Source of the DNA: an uncultured Spirochaetaceae bacterium
GTDB taxonomy: Bacteria > Spirochaetota > Spirochaetia > SZUA-6 > Bin103
DNA length: 5,115 nt
Assembly: GCA_913043885.1 (NCBI GenBank)
Contig: CAJWOB010000216.1
Coordinates: 1 to 5,115 of the forward strand
Direction: 5' to 3'
The translations under genes and the position numbers were made by a program. The notes beneath the pieces were generated by a model. The model searched no databases. It saw only the letters and a list, made by a program, of their open reading frames with translations, and had not been told where the DNA came from. Numbering within the stretch: position 1 is the first letter of the stretch; each line of letters starts with the position of its first letter. Below, piece by piece: positions 1-5,115 of this stretch.

Positions 1-39
1 CTCGCCGCGCGCTACGTAGAGCTCGTTGAGGTTCTGGAT

Positions 40-981
40 GTGGACCTTGTTCGCCTTGATTTCGTGCGCCGCGCCCTGGCCGCCGAGTGCGAGCTCACCT
101 GCCTCAGCCGCCGCCGCCCGGCCGAGGAATGGCAGCACTACGCCGCCGCCGACCTCTTCGATGCCGAGGCCGTCGGCGCCGCCTGCCGCGGACAGGATGT
201 GGTGGTCCACCTTGCCGGGGTGCCCGGACTGGGCCGTGCCGCCCCTGCCGACCTGTTGCACGCCAACGTCGTTGGCACCGCGGCGGTGCTGGAGGCTGCG
301 GTGGCCGCCGGCGTACCGCGCTTGGTGCTGGCATCCTCGGGCGCGGCAGGCGGCTTCTCGTTCCAGCAGCGGCCGCTGCAGCCCCGCTACCTGCCCCTCG
401 ACGAGGATCACCCGTGCGAGCCGGACGACGAGTACGGCCTCAGCAAGCTACTGGCCGAGCTGACGTGTGCCCGCTACCAGCGCCGCTTCGGTATCACCAC
501 CATCTGCCTGCGGATCAATCACAACTGGTGCGTGGATCGTGCAGGAGCGGAGGTAGCGGTTCGCTCCGGCTGGGCGGCCCGCGCTGCGCTCACCGTCGAG
601 CAGCTGTGGGGCGACCGCTATCGCAAGGTGGTGGAGGACCCCCACGGCGAGGGCGACTGGCCGACGCCCGGACCGCCGTCGCCACCCCAGCTGCTGTGGG
701 CGGTAACGGACATACGCGACGCCGCGGAGGCGGTGCGGCTGGCCCTGAGCGCCGACGTCGCCGGTCACCATGTGCTGCACATCAACGGCGCCGACACCTG
801 CAGCACCGTGCCGACGCCCGACCTGATCGACCGCCACCATCCGCGTGCCGAGATGCGAGCAGAGCTCGACGGCCACGCCTCGTTGATCAGTAGTGCGCGG
901 GCTGCCGACGTGATCGGCTATCACCCAACGCGCAGCTGGCGGGACAGCGAGTTTGCCACTTGGCTCGGGGCACAGGCATGA
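40..981 (+). CDS. NAD(P)-dependent epimerase/dehydratase (extended SDR), 5' end uncertain
   Basis: Extended short-chain dehydrogenase/reductase, cytosolic, of the NAD-dependent epimerase/dehydratase family; substrate unknown, probably a sugar or nucleotide sugar. From GTG at 40 (313 aa) one sees DVVVHLAG (residues 53-60, strand 4), the N-x-x-GT-x-x-LEAA helix with VLASS (76-100), the catalytic YxxxK pair Y132/K136 in EYGLSK, the YQRRFG-LRI segment (146-159), VTDIRDAAEAV (222-232) and a C-terminal ISSARAADVIGYHP-SWRD signature. Length is close to the family norm. The N-terminal GxxGxxG dinucleotide-binding loop, expected just before FVRRALAA (8-15), is not there in this frame. The frame stays open to base 1, so the true start may lie upstream; GTG at 40 was chosen because GAGG sits 8 bases before it. 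The stop overlaps the next gene's ATG as ATGA, implying coupled translation. The family call is firm; the substrate is not assignable. Confidence 0.85.
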   Translation: MDLVRLDFVRRALAAECELTCLSRRRPAEEWQHYAAADLFDAEAVGAACRGQDVVVHLAGVPGLGRAAPADLLHANVVGTAAVLEAAVAAGVPRLVLASSGAAGGFSFQQRPLQPRYLPLDEDHPCEPDDEYGLSKLLAELTCARYQRRFGITTICLRINHNWCVDRAGAEVAVRSGWAARAALTVEQLWGDRYRKVVEDPHGEGDWPTPGPPSPPQLLWAVTDIRDAAEAVRLALSADVAGHHVLHINGADTCSTVPTPDLIDRHHPRAEMRAELDGHASLISSARAADVIGYHPTRSWRDSEFATWLGAQA

Positions 982-2174
982 GCGGCAAGATGGTGTTCAC
1001 GGGCGGCGGCTGGGTCGCCAGCGCCGCAGACGTCGGTGCCGCAGACGGCGACGGCGCGGCCGCCGCCAGCTACCCGGTCATCGACGCTCACTACCACGTC
1101 TTTCCGCGCCTGGGGTCACAGCGGGAGGGGATCGATCCGGCGCTACGCGTTCGCTTCTGGCAGTACCACTCGCGCGAGTGGAATCAGTTCTGGCGCAAGG
1201 ACGACGGCGCGCTGGTGACCGACCGCCTTCTCGAGTTCGGATCCAACGACATCGAGGACATGCCCGATGTCGGCTTCCGGCTCGCCGACCACGGCCAGGC
1301 GGAGGTGACCGTGGACGGCGTCGACTACGTCCTGCAGATCTATCCGCCCAACCTCACCGGCAACGAGGCATCACCCGAGCGCATGCTCGGCGAGATGAAC
1401 ATCGCCGGTGTGGATATCGGCGTATTGCAGTCCGATCACGTCTATGGCGAGCTGCACGGCTACTTCGCCGAGGTGATGGCTCGCCACCCGGGCAGATTCC
1501 TTGGGCTGGCGCAGATCTGGGAGCCAGCTGCCGATCGGCCAGCTCAGCTCGACCGGCTCGCCGCCGCCGTGCGCACCCACGGCATGCGCGGCGTCTACTT
1601 CAGCGTGGAGCCACTGTCGGTGTCGCGGCTCGACGACCCGATCACCGGTGAGCGCTTCGACCGCATGTGGCAGCTGGTGGAGGAGCTGCAGGTTCCGGTG
1701 TTCTGGTTCCTCGACGACCGCACATTGGACCGGATCGGCGCGTTTCGTCGCAGAGTTGCCGAGCTGGCGGAGTTCGCCGAGCGCCATCCCTCCGTGGTGT
1801 CGGTGATCACCCACGGGCTGGTGCCTGCGGCGATCATCCACGAGATCGGCATCCCCGACGAGGTGGTTGCCCTGCTACGCCGCGACAATGTGCTCGGCGA
1901 GCTGCTGATCCCGGCGAAGTGGCCGCCGTCGGCGTACCCCTATCCAGAGGGTCAGGCACAGCTGCGGGAGCTGCGCGATGCGGTGGGCGCCGAGAAGCTG
2001 CTGTGGGGCAGCGATAGCCCGTACGGGATGAGTGCATGGTGCACCTACCGTCAGGCGATCGACCTGATCCGCCTGCACTGCGACTTCCTGTCCGCTGACG
2101 AGAAGGGCCTCATCCTCGGCGGCAACGCCGCGCGCCTGTTCGGACTCGACCTCGGCCGAGCCGCGCTGCCCTAG
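978..2174 (+). CDS. amidohydrolase-2 family metal-dependent hydrolase/decarboxylase
   Basis: TIM-barrel protein of the amidohydrolase-2 family (PF04909 type, relatives of ACMSD and related decarboxylases/hydrolases), 398 aa, cytosolic; substrate unknown. Visible metal-site elements are the strand-1 HxH motif in VIDAHYHVF (H38, H40), a His in VITHG (H279, strand 6) and the strand-8 Asp in LLWGSDSPYG (D346). The strand-5 position, normally a His after a VPV-type strand, reads VPVFWFLDD (239-247) with Trp/Phe instead, so the metal site may be reduced or rebuilt. About 30 Ala/Gly-rich residues precede the barrel. The start is ATG 978, overlapping the upstream SDR stop (ATGA); a TTG at 960 in the same frame is possible but would sit deeper in the SDR gene. 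Shine-Dalgarno is weak (CGGGG), as expected for a coupled gene. Its TAG stop is shared in CTAG with the convergent gene. Likely co-transcribed with the SDR and acting on related substrates (inference). Confidence 0.85.
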   Translation: MSGKMVFTGGGWVASAADVGAADGDGAAAASYPVIDAHYHVFPRLGSQREGIDPALRVRFWQYHSREWNQFWRKDDGALVTDRLLEFGSNDIEDMPDVGFRLADHGQAEVTVDGVDYVLQIYPPNLTGNEASPERMLGEMNIAGVDIGVLQSDHVYGELHGYFAEVMARHPGRFLGLAQIWEPAADRPAQLDRLAAAVRTHGMRGVYFSVEPLSVSRLDDPITGERFDRMWQLVEELQVPVFWFLDDRTLDRIGAFRRRVAELAEFAERHPSVVSVITHGLVPAAIIHEIGIPDEVVALLRRDNVLGELLIPAKWPPSAYPYPEGQAQLRELRDAVGAEKLLWGSDSPYGMSAWCTYRQAIDLIRLHCDFLSADEKGLILGGNAARLFGLDLGRAALP

Positions 2175-3250
2175 TCGAACGTCGCCGAGCTCGGCCGCGT
2201 GTGCGGGATGCGTAGATCGGCCACGGTGATGAAACCGGCCGGTGCCTCGCGCAGGCGGGGCATGACATTGGCCAGCATGGCGGCGGTGCCCAGCTGGGGC
2301 TGGCACCCTGGATCCAGCGTCAGATGCAGGCCGTTGTAGCCGTCGATGGTGATCTCGTCGGTGGTGCGGCAGCCCACGCTGCCCGGCGCCACGTGGGCAA
2401 CGAATTCTGCCGACATCCACGGGGCGTCATCGCAATACGCGGTGTAGCGCTGGACGAAGCCGCCGGTGGTACCGGCGCGCACGGTGAGTGAGGCGCCGGC
2501 CAGGTTCTCGGCTGCCAGCAGCGGCTCGAAGGCCTTGTCGATGCGCTGGATGCTCTTGCCCATGCTTGCCGCGGCCAGGTGGAAGCTCTGCGGGAAGCCG
2601 ATGTGGCCGGTGATGCGCTCCTCTGCCACGCCGCCGGCGAACTCGTCTGCCGTGAACCCGATGCCCAGGCGCTGCTGAACCGTGGCGCTGAAGCCGGAGA
2701 CGTCGACGACTCGGCGGATCGCGATGGAGCGGACGTCCCACGCGATCGCGCTCGCCGTCAGTAACAGCGTGTCGAAGATAAAGCCGGGGTTGAGCCCGGC
2801 GCCGAGCACCGACCGGCCGGCGGCCAGCGCCGCCTGATGGAGTCGCGTGGCGAGCGCCTCGTCGAGGATCCATGGGAAAGCCGCCTCCTCGGCGGTGGTC
2901 AGGACGTCCATCCCGGCGGCGAGTCCCGCCTCGATGTGGTCCGCCACCTCCGATAGGAAGGAGGTGGTGGCGACCAACAACACGTCGGCTCCCGCCTCCA
3001 GCACGCTGTTGCGGTCGCCCGAGACGGTTACCCCCAGCGGGCCGCCGCCGGCCAGCGAGCCGATGTCCTGTCTCTGGTGGGTGGGGTTGCGAGAGTAGGC
3101 GGCCGCCAATCGGTACTGGGGCCGCCCTCGCACCAGGCGGGTGACGTTACGACCGACGCCACCGGTGCCGATCAGCGCCAACGCCAGGGGCGCCGCCACC
3201 GGCGCCGACACCTCCCGTGGCGCCGTCACGTCGGCGCCTGCATCACTCAT
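2171..3250 (-). CDS. NAD(P)-dependent oxidoreductase, 2,4-diaminopentanoate dehydrogenase-like
   Basis: Cytosolic oxidoreductase of 359 aa with a dihydrodipicolinate-reductase-type Rossmann domain and a diaminopentanoate-dehydrogenase-like C-terminal domain. The nucleotide loop is ALIGTGGVG (G28, G30, G33), followed by a strand ending AAYSRNP, then ADVLLVATTS (88-97) and DVLTTAEEAAFP (115-126). The family-typical GLNPGFIFDTL is at 152-162. The C-terminal domain carries VVDVSGFSATVQQRLGIG (181-198) and GHIGFPQS (215-222). Characterised relatives oxidatively deaminate 2,4-diaminopentanoate in ornithine degradation, but many family members are uncharacterised, so the true substrate is open; an amino acid or amine with a nearby acid group is a guess. 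A ~20-residue Ala/Pro-rich leader precedes the fold. ATG at 3250 was chosen because it overlaps the upstream beta-subunit stop as ATGAGTGA and has GGGGTGG 6 bases upstream. Last gene of a three-gene operon with both fumarase-type subunits. Confidence 0.8.
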   Translation of the reverse strand: MSDAGADVTAPREVSAPVAAPLALALIGTGGVGRNVTRLVRGRPQYRLAAAYSRNPTHQRQDIGSLAGGGPLGVTVSGDRNSVLEAGADVLLVATTSFLSEVADHIEAGLAAGMDVLTTAEEAAFPWILDEALATRLHQAALAAGRSVLGAGLNPGFIFDTLLLTASAIAWDVRSIAIRRVVDVSGFSATVQQRLGIGFTADEFAGGVAEERITGHIGFPQSFHLAAASMGKSIQRIDKAFEPLLAAENLAGASLTVRAGTTGGFVQRYTAYCDDAPWMSAEFVAHVAPGSVGCRTTDEITIDGYNGLHLTLDPGCQPQLGTAAMLANVMPRLREAPAGFITVADLRIPHTRPSSATFD

Positions 3251-3830
3251 TGTGCGCCACCCCGGCCTGACCGGCTGCCGCCACGCTGCCGTAGGTGCGC
3301 TCGTACAGGTCGCCGCCGTGGCTGTCGTGGAGCACGACCGCCGGGAAGGCTGCGAGCTCGAGACGGAATACCGCCTCGCCGCGGAGCTCGGGGAACGCCA
3401 GCACCTCGGTGCTGGTGATCGTCTGGGCGAGCAGGGCACCGGTGCCGCCGACGGCGCCGAAGTAGACAGCCGGCCGCCGCTCGAGCGCGCGCTTCACCTC
3501 CTCCCCGATGAAGCCCTTACCGATCATGCCGCGCAGGCCTGCCTCCAGAAGCGCCGGCATGAACGGATTCATGCGCGCGCTGGTGGTGGGGCCGGCGGAT
3601 CCGATCGCCATGCCGGGCGGAGCGGGTGCCGGGCCCACGAAGTAGAGCAGCTGATCGGCGAGGTCCACCGGCAGCGCCTCGCCGTCGGCGAGCAGTCGAT
3701 GCAGGTGGGCACAGGCGCGGTCGCGGCCGGTAATGAGGGTGCCGGTCAGCAGCACCTCGTCCCCGGCGTGCAGTGCCTGCACCGTAGCGTCGGTCAGGGG
3801 AAGGGTGAGGCGCCTTACCTCGGCGCTCAA
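3243..3830 (-). CDS. class I fumarate hydratase / L-tartrate dehydratase-type beta subunit
   Basis: Beta (C-terminal, Fumerase_C/TtdB-type) subunit of a two-subunit [4Fe-4S] hydro-lyase, 195 aa, normal size for the free-standing subunit. Seen: GDEVLLTGTLITGRDRA (23-39), FVGPAPAPPG (64-73), the substrate-binding GPTTSARMN (80-88), IGKG (103-106), VYFGAVGGTGALLA (122-135) and FPAVVLHDSHGGDLYE (162-177). It pairs with the alpha subunit encoded just upstream; known enzymes interconvert fumarate/malate or dehydrate tartrate, and sequence alone does not separate them. Two positions differ from the motifs as I recall them: Cys40 where RDxAH has His, and Asn88 where GPTTxxRMD has Asp. Translation starts at TTG 3830, overlapping the alpha stop (TTGA); a strong AAGGAGGT at 3837-3844 inside the alpha gene, 6 bases upstream, decides this start. 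The stop overlaps the next gene by 8 bases. Confidence 0.92.
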   Translation of the reverse strand: MSAEVRRLTLPLTDATVQALHAGDEVLLTGTLITGRDRACAHLHRLLADGEALPVDLADQLLYFVGPAPAPPGMAIGSAGPTTSARMNPFMPALLEAGLRGMIGKGFIGEEVKRALERRPAVYFGAVGGTGALLAQTITSTEVLAFPELRGEAVFRLELAAFPAVVLHDSHGGDLYERTYGSVAAAGQAGVAHNE

Positions 3831-4669
3831 AGTGCTACCTCCTTGTGGCGGTGAGCGTGGCACTCGATGTTGACGCTGACCGGCAGGCTGGCGACGTGGC
3901 ACGCGGCCAGCTCGACGTGTACCGCCAGAGCGGTGGTGGCGCCGCCGTAGCCCTGCGGACCGATGCCTGAGGCGTTGAGCCGGTCGAGGATATCCCGCTC
4001 CAGCTCGGCGGCGTGGGCCACCGCGCTCGCCGCGCCCACCTCGCGCAGCAGCGAGCGCTTGGCCAGCAGCGCAGACTGCTCGAACGACCCGCCGACACCG
4101 ACCCCCACCACCATCGGTGGGCAGGCGTTGGGCCCGGCCCGTTCCGCCGTCTCGACTACGAAGTCGGCCACGCCCTGCGTGCCTTGGAACGGCGTCAGCA
4201 TCCGGAAGTCGCTCATGTTCTCGCAGCCACCGCCCTTGGCCAGCAGGCGTAATCGCAGCCCGTCGCCGGGGACCACGCTGGCGTGCACCACCGCGGGGGT
4301 GTTGTCGCCGCTGTTGCCACGGTCGAGCGGATCGGCGGACACGGACGCACGGAGGTGGCCGCTGGTGTAGGCGGCGCGCACGCCGCCGTCGACCGCCTCC
4401 TGTAGCGACGTCCCTTCCAGCAGCAGGGACTGGCCTACCTCGGCGAACACCACCACCAGGCCGGTGTCCTGGCACATTGGAAGTGAGGCTCTCTCGGCCA
4501 CGTCCGCGTTTTCGAGGATACGGTCGAGCGTGCGGGCGGCGAGCGGCGATCGCTCCGCGTCCCCAGCCGCGCGCAGCGCCTGGCGCATGTCAGGGTTGAG
4601 CGATCGGTTCGCCTGCAGGCACAGCTCCGCCACTGTCTCACTGATCCGATCCGTGTGCAGCGTCCTCAC
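3827..4669 (-). CDS. class I fumarate hydratase / L-tartrate dehydratase-type alpha subunit
   Basis: Alpha (Fumerase domain) subunit, 280 aa, cytosolic, holding the [4Fe-4S] cluster of a class I hydro-lyase that adds or removes water from a dicarboxylate (fumarate/malate, tartrate or similar). The three cluster cysteines are visible: C66 in PMCQDTG, C183 in NACPPMVVGVGVGGSFE, and C270 in VNIECHAHRHKE. Other family blocks are RGNSGDNTPA (117-126), LAKGGGCENMS (143-153) and GIGPQGYGGATTALAVHVE (235-253). All blocks are present and in order, so it looks intact and functional. The start is GTG 4669: the frame is open upstream to a TGA at 4727-4729 but contains no other usual start codon. No strong Shine-Dalgarno is seen. 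First gene of the operon, transcribed leftwards from the divergent region shared with the lipoprotein gene. The fumarase versus tartrate-dehydratase choice cannot be made from sequence alone. Confidence 0.93.
   Translation of the reverse strand: MRTLHTDRISETVAELCLQANRSLNPDMRQALRAAGDAERSPLAARTLDRILENADVAERASLPMCQDTGLVVVFAEVGQSLLLEGTSLQEAVDGGVRAAYTSGHLRASVSADPLDRGNSGDNTPAVVHASVVPGDGLRLRLLAKGGGCENMSDFRMLTPFQGTQGVADFVVETAERAGPNACPPMVVGVGVGGSFEQSALLAKRSLLREVGAASAVAHAAELERDILDRLNASGIGPQGYGGATTALAVHVELAACHVASLPVSVNIECHAHRHKEVAL
3837..3844 (-). promoter_or_regulatory. strong Shine-Dalgarno for the fumarase-type beta subunit
   Basis: Reads AAGGAGGT on the minus strand, within the last codons of the alpha subunit (encoding the HKEV part of its tail), 6 bases before the TTG at 3830. 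It is the best ribosome binding site in the window. It decides the non-ATG start of the beta subunit and probably offsets the weak TTG codon to keep the two subunits in balance (inference). Confidence 0.85.
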
Positions 4670-4736
4670 CCGGCCACCGCACCACGCCGGGTGGCCGACG
4701 TCAACAGCGGCGATCTGCCGACGCTGTCAGGAAAAA

Positions 4737-4765
4737 TGGACGCCGCAGGCAAAGGGTGCTACGTT
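4737..4765 (+). promoter_or_regulatory. candidate sigma70-like promoter for the lipoprotein gene
   Basis: TGGACG (4737-4742; resembles TTGACA at 4 of 6) is followed after 17 bases by TACGTT (4760-4765), with a TG one base upstream (4757-4758) giving an extended -10. Transcription would start near 4772 and leave a leader of roughly 85 bases before ATG 4859. The spacing is ideal but both hexamers are imperfect. The nearby TATAAA at 4770-4775 is an alternative -10 without a matching -35. Confidence 0.4.
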
Positions 4766-4847
4766 CGCTTATAAACGCTAACTCTTCCCCCCGCAGCGAA
4801 TTGTGGAGTCCCCGTTGGCATGCGTCGCCGTCAACCCGTCGAATCGC

Positions 4848-4852
4848 GGAGG
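4848..4852 (+). promoter_or_regulatory. Shine-Dalgarno of lipoprotein gene
   Basis: GGAGG placed 6 bases before ATG 4859. It supports this ATG over the in-frame ATG at 4820, which lacks a well-placed ribosome binding site and would add 13 mostly Arg-rich residues in front of the signal peptide. Confidence 0.8.
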
Positions 4853-4858
4853 AAGCTG

Positions 4859-5086
4859 ATGAAGCTCAAGTCGAAGCACTCGATCGTCGTGATATCTGTG
4901 CTTGCCATTCTGGCTAGCCTCAGCGGCTGTGACCTCTTTAGTGGGCTCTTTGGTATCGAGATTACTTCCATAGAGGTGACGCCGGAGGATGCCTCGGTGG
5001 CCGTCGGCGACACCCTCGAGTTCGAGGCCACCGCGTTCTACGAGGACGGGACCAGCGGCCCGCTCAACCCGGGTGAGGTAACCTGA
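4859..5086 (+). CDS. lipoprotein with Big_2-like Ig domain, interrupted by in-frame TGA
   Basis: Exported lipoprotein, 75 aa as read. Residues 1-7 (MKLKSKH) form a basic n-region, 8-20 a hydrophobic core, and LSGC (21-24) a lipobox, so Cys24 would be lipidated. After a short linker, ITSIEVTPEDASVAVGDT (34-51) and FEATAFYEDG match the start of a bacterial Ig-like group 2 (Big_2) domain, common in surface adhesins and surface-layer proteins. The frame ends with GEVT then TGA at 5084-5086. Beyond it the same frame reads SSGDTSIST to the window edge, which is how a Big_2 domain continues after a conserved Trp (VTWSSxD). The gene is therefore probably the first part of a longer protein broken by a TGG-to-TGA change or a sequence error; the rest lies outside the window. 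Start chosen by GGAGG 6 bases upstream. Codons such as ATT, TTT, ATA and AGT are more frequent here than in its neighbours. Confidence 0.7.
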   Translation: MKLKSKHSIVVISVLAILASLSGCDLFSGLFGIEITSIEVTPEDASVAVGDTLEFEATAFYEDGTSGPLNPGEVT

Positions 5087-5115
5087 TCGTCCGGCGACAC
5101 GTCGATATCCACCAT

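Larger units (their letters stand above)
4670..4858. other. divergent intergenic region between hydro-lyase operon and lipoprotein gene
   Basis: About 190 bases separating the GTG of the leftward operon from the ATG of the rightward lipoprotein gene. It is visibly more AT-rich in the right half (the GAAAAATGG and CTTATAAACG stretches) than the flanking genes. A rightward promoter candidate is listed separately. Leftward, a TTGACG (4704-4699) lies upstream of the operon but has no recognisable -10 at usual spacing, so no operon promoter is called. No riboswitch, tRNA or small gene was recognised. Confidence 0.6.

Noticed and set aside
26..463. Plus-strand frame-2 open frame over the SDR gene
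   Set aside because: Low-complexity Arg/Pro/Ser-rich translation without family motifs; it is a GC-rich shadow of the SDR frame, which shows clear motifs.
448..924. Antisense open frame opposite the SDR gene
   Set aside because: No recognisable domain and no ribosome binding site; expected from high GC in the opposite strand.
3141..3854. Long plus-strand open frame antisense to the fumarase beta subunit and the dehydrogenase start
   Set aside because: The minus strand carries unambiguous family motifs in this span, while the plus translation looks like nothing known.
3243..4475. 410-residue minus-strand frame starting at 4475 as one large protein
   Set aside because: Only the part from 3830 downstream has beta-subunit motifs; the upstream part is Arg-rich shadow of the alpha subunit, and a strong Shine-Dalgarno marks TTG 3830.
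4704..4727. ACAGCG / CGCTGT inverted repeat in the divergent region as operator or terminator
   Set aside because: Six-base arms with a 12-base loop and no T-run occur often by chance in GC-rich DNA.
4764..4781. Imperfect palindrome around TTATAA as regulator binding site
   Set aside because: Only about 6 of 9 symmetric positions match; not distinguishable from chance.
4820..4858. Earlier ATG at 4820 as lipoprotein start
   Set aside because: No well-spaced ribosome binding site and it would put an Arg-rich stretch before the signal peptide; ATG 4859 has GGAGG at 6 bases.
5084..5086. Genome-wide TGA-to-Trp recoding or selenocysteine at this TGA
   Set aside because: TGA ends three other genes here at coupled stop/start overlaps, and Trp rather than Cys is expected at this position.

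Overview
The window is GC-rich, densely packed bacterial DNA. It holds six protein-coding genes in two convergent blocks plus a divergently started lipoprotein gene at the right edge. No RNA gene, insertion sequence or CRISPR array was seen. The lipoprotein (lipobox LSGC followed by a Big_2-like Ig domain) suggests a bacterium with abundant surface lipoproteins. High GC, coupled catabolic genes and this lipoprotein style would fit a GC-rich Spirochaetota-like genome, but that is a low-confidence guess.

Left block, plus strand: an extended-SDR NAD(P)-dependent epimerase/dehydratase (40-981, frame open to the window edge), whose stop overlaps the start of a metal-dependent amidohydrolase-2 family protein (978-2174) as ATGA. 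Middle block, minus strand, transcribed right to left: the alpha subunit (4669-3827) and beta subunit (3830-3243) of a two-subunit class I fumarase/tartrate-dehydratase-type Fe-S hydro-lyase, then an NAD(P)-binding oxidoreductase resembling 2,4-diaminopentanoate dehydrogenase (3250-2171). All three overlap by 4 to 8 bases, so they form a tight, translationally coupled operon. The two blocks collide tail to tail at a CTAG that supplies the TAG stop of both genes.

Right edge: a roughly 190-base divergent intergenic region with one plausible sigma70-like promoter facing right, then a lipoprotein gene (4859-5086). Its reading frame is stopped by a TGA exactly where a Big_2 domain normally carries a conserved Trp. 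The same frame continues beyond the stop with Big_2-like residues to the window end.

Functionally, the window looks like a small catabolic locus: a hydro-lyase acting on a hydroxy or unsaturated diacid, an amino acid/imine-type dehydrogenase, a sugar-nucleotide-type SDR and an amidohydrolase. No single known pathway links all four. The points most worth checking are the in-frame TGA in the lipoprotein, the non-consensus active-site positions in the fumarase beta subunit and the amidohydrolase, and the hydro-lyase/dehydrogenase operon pairing.
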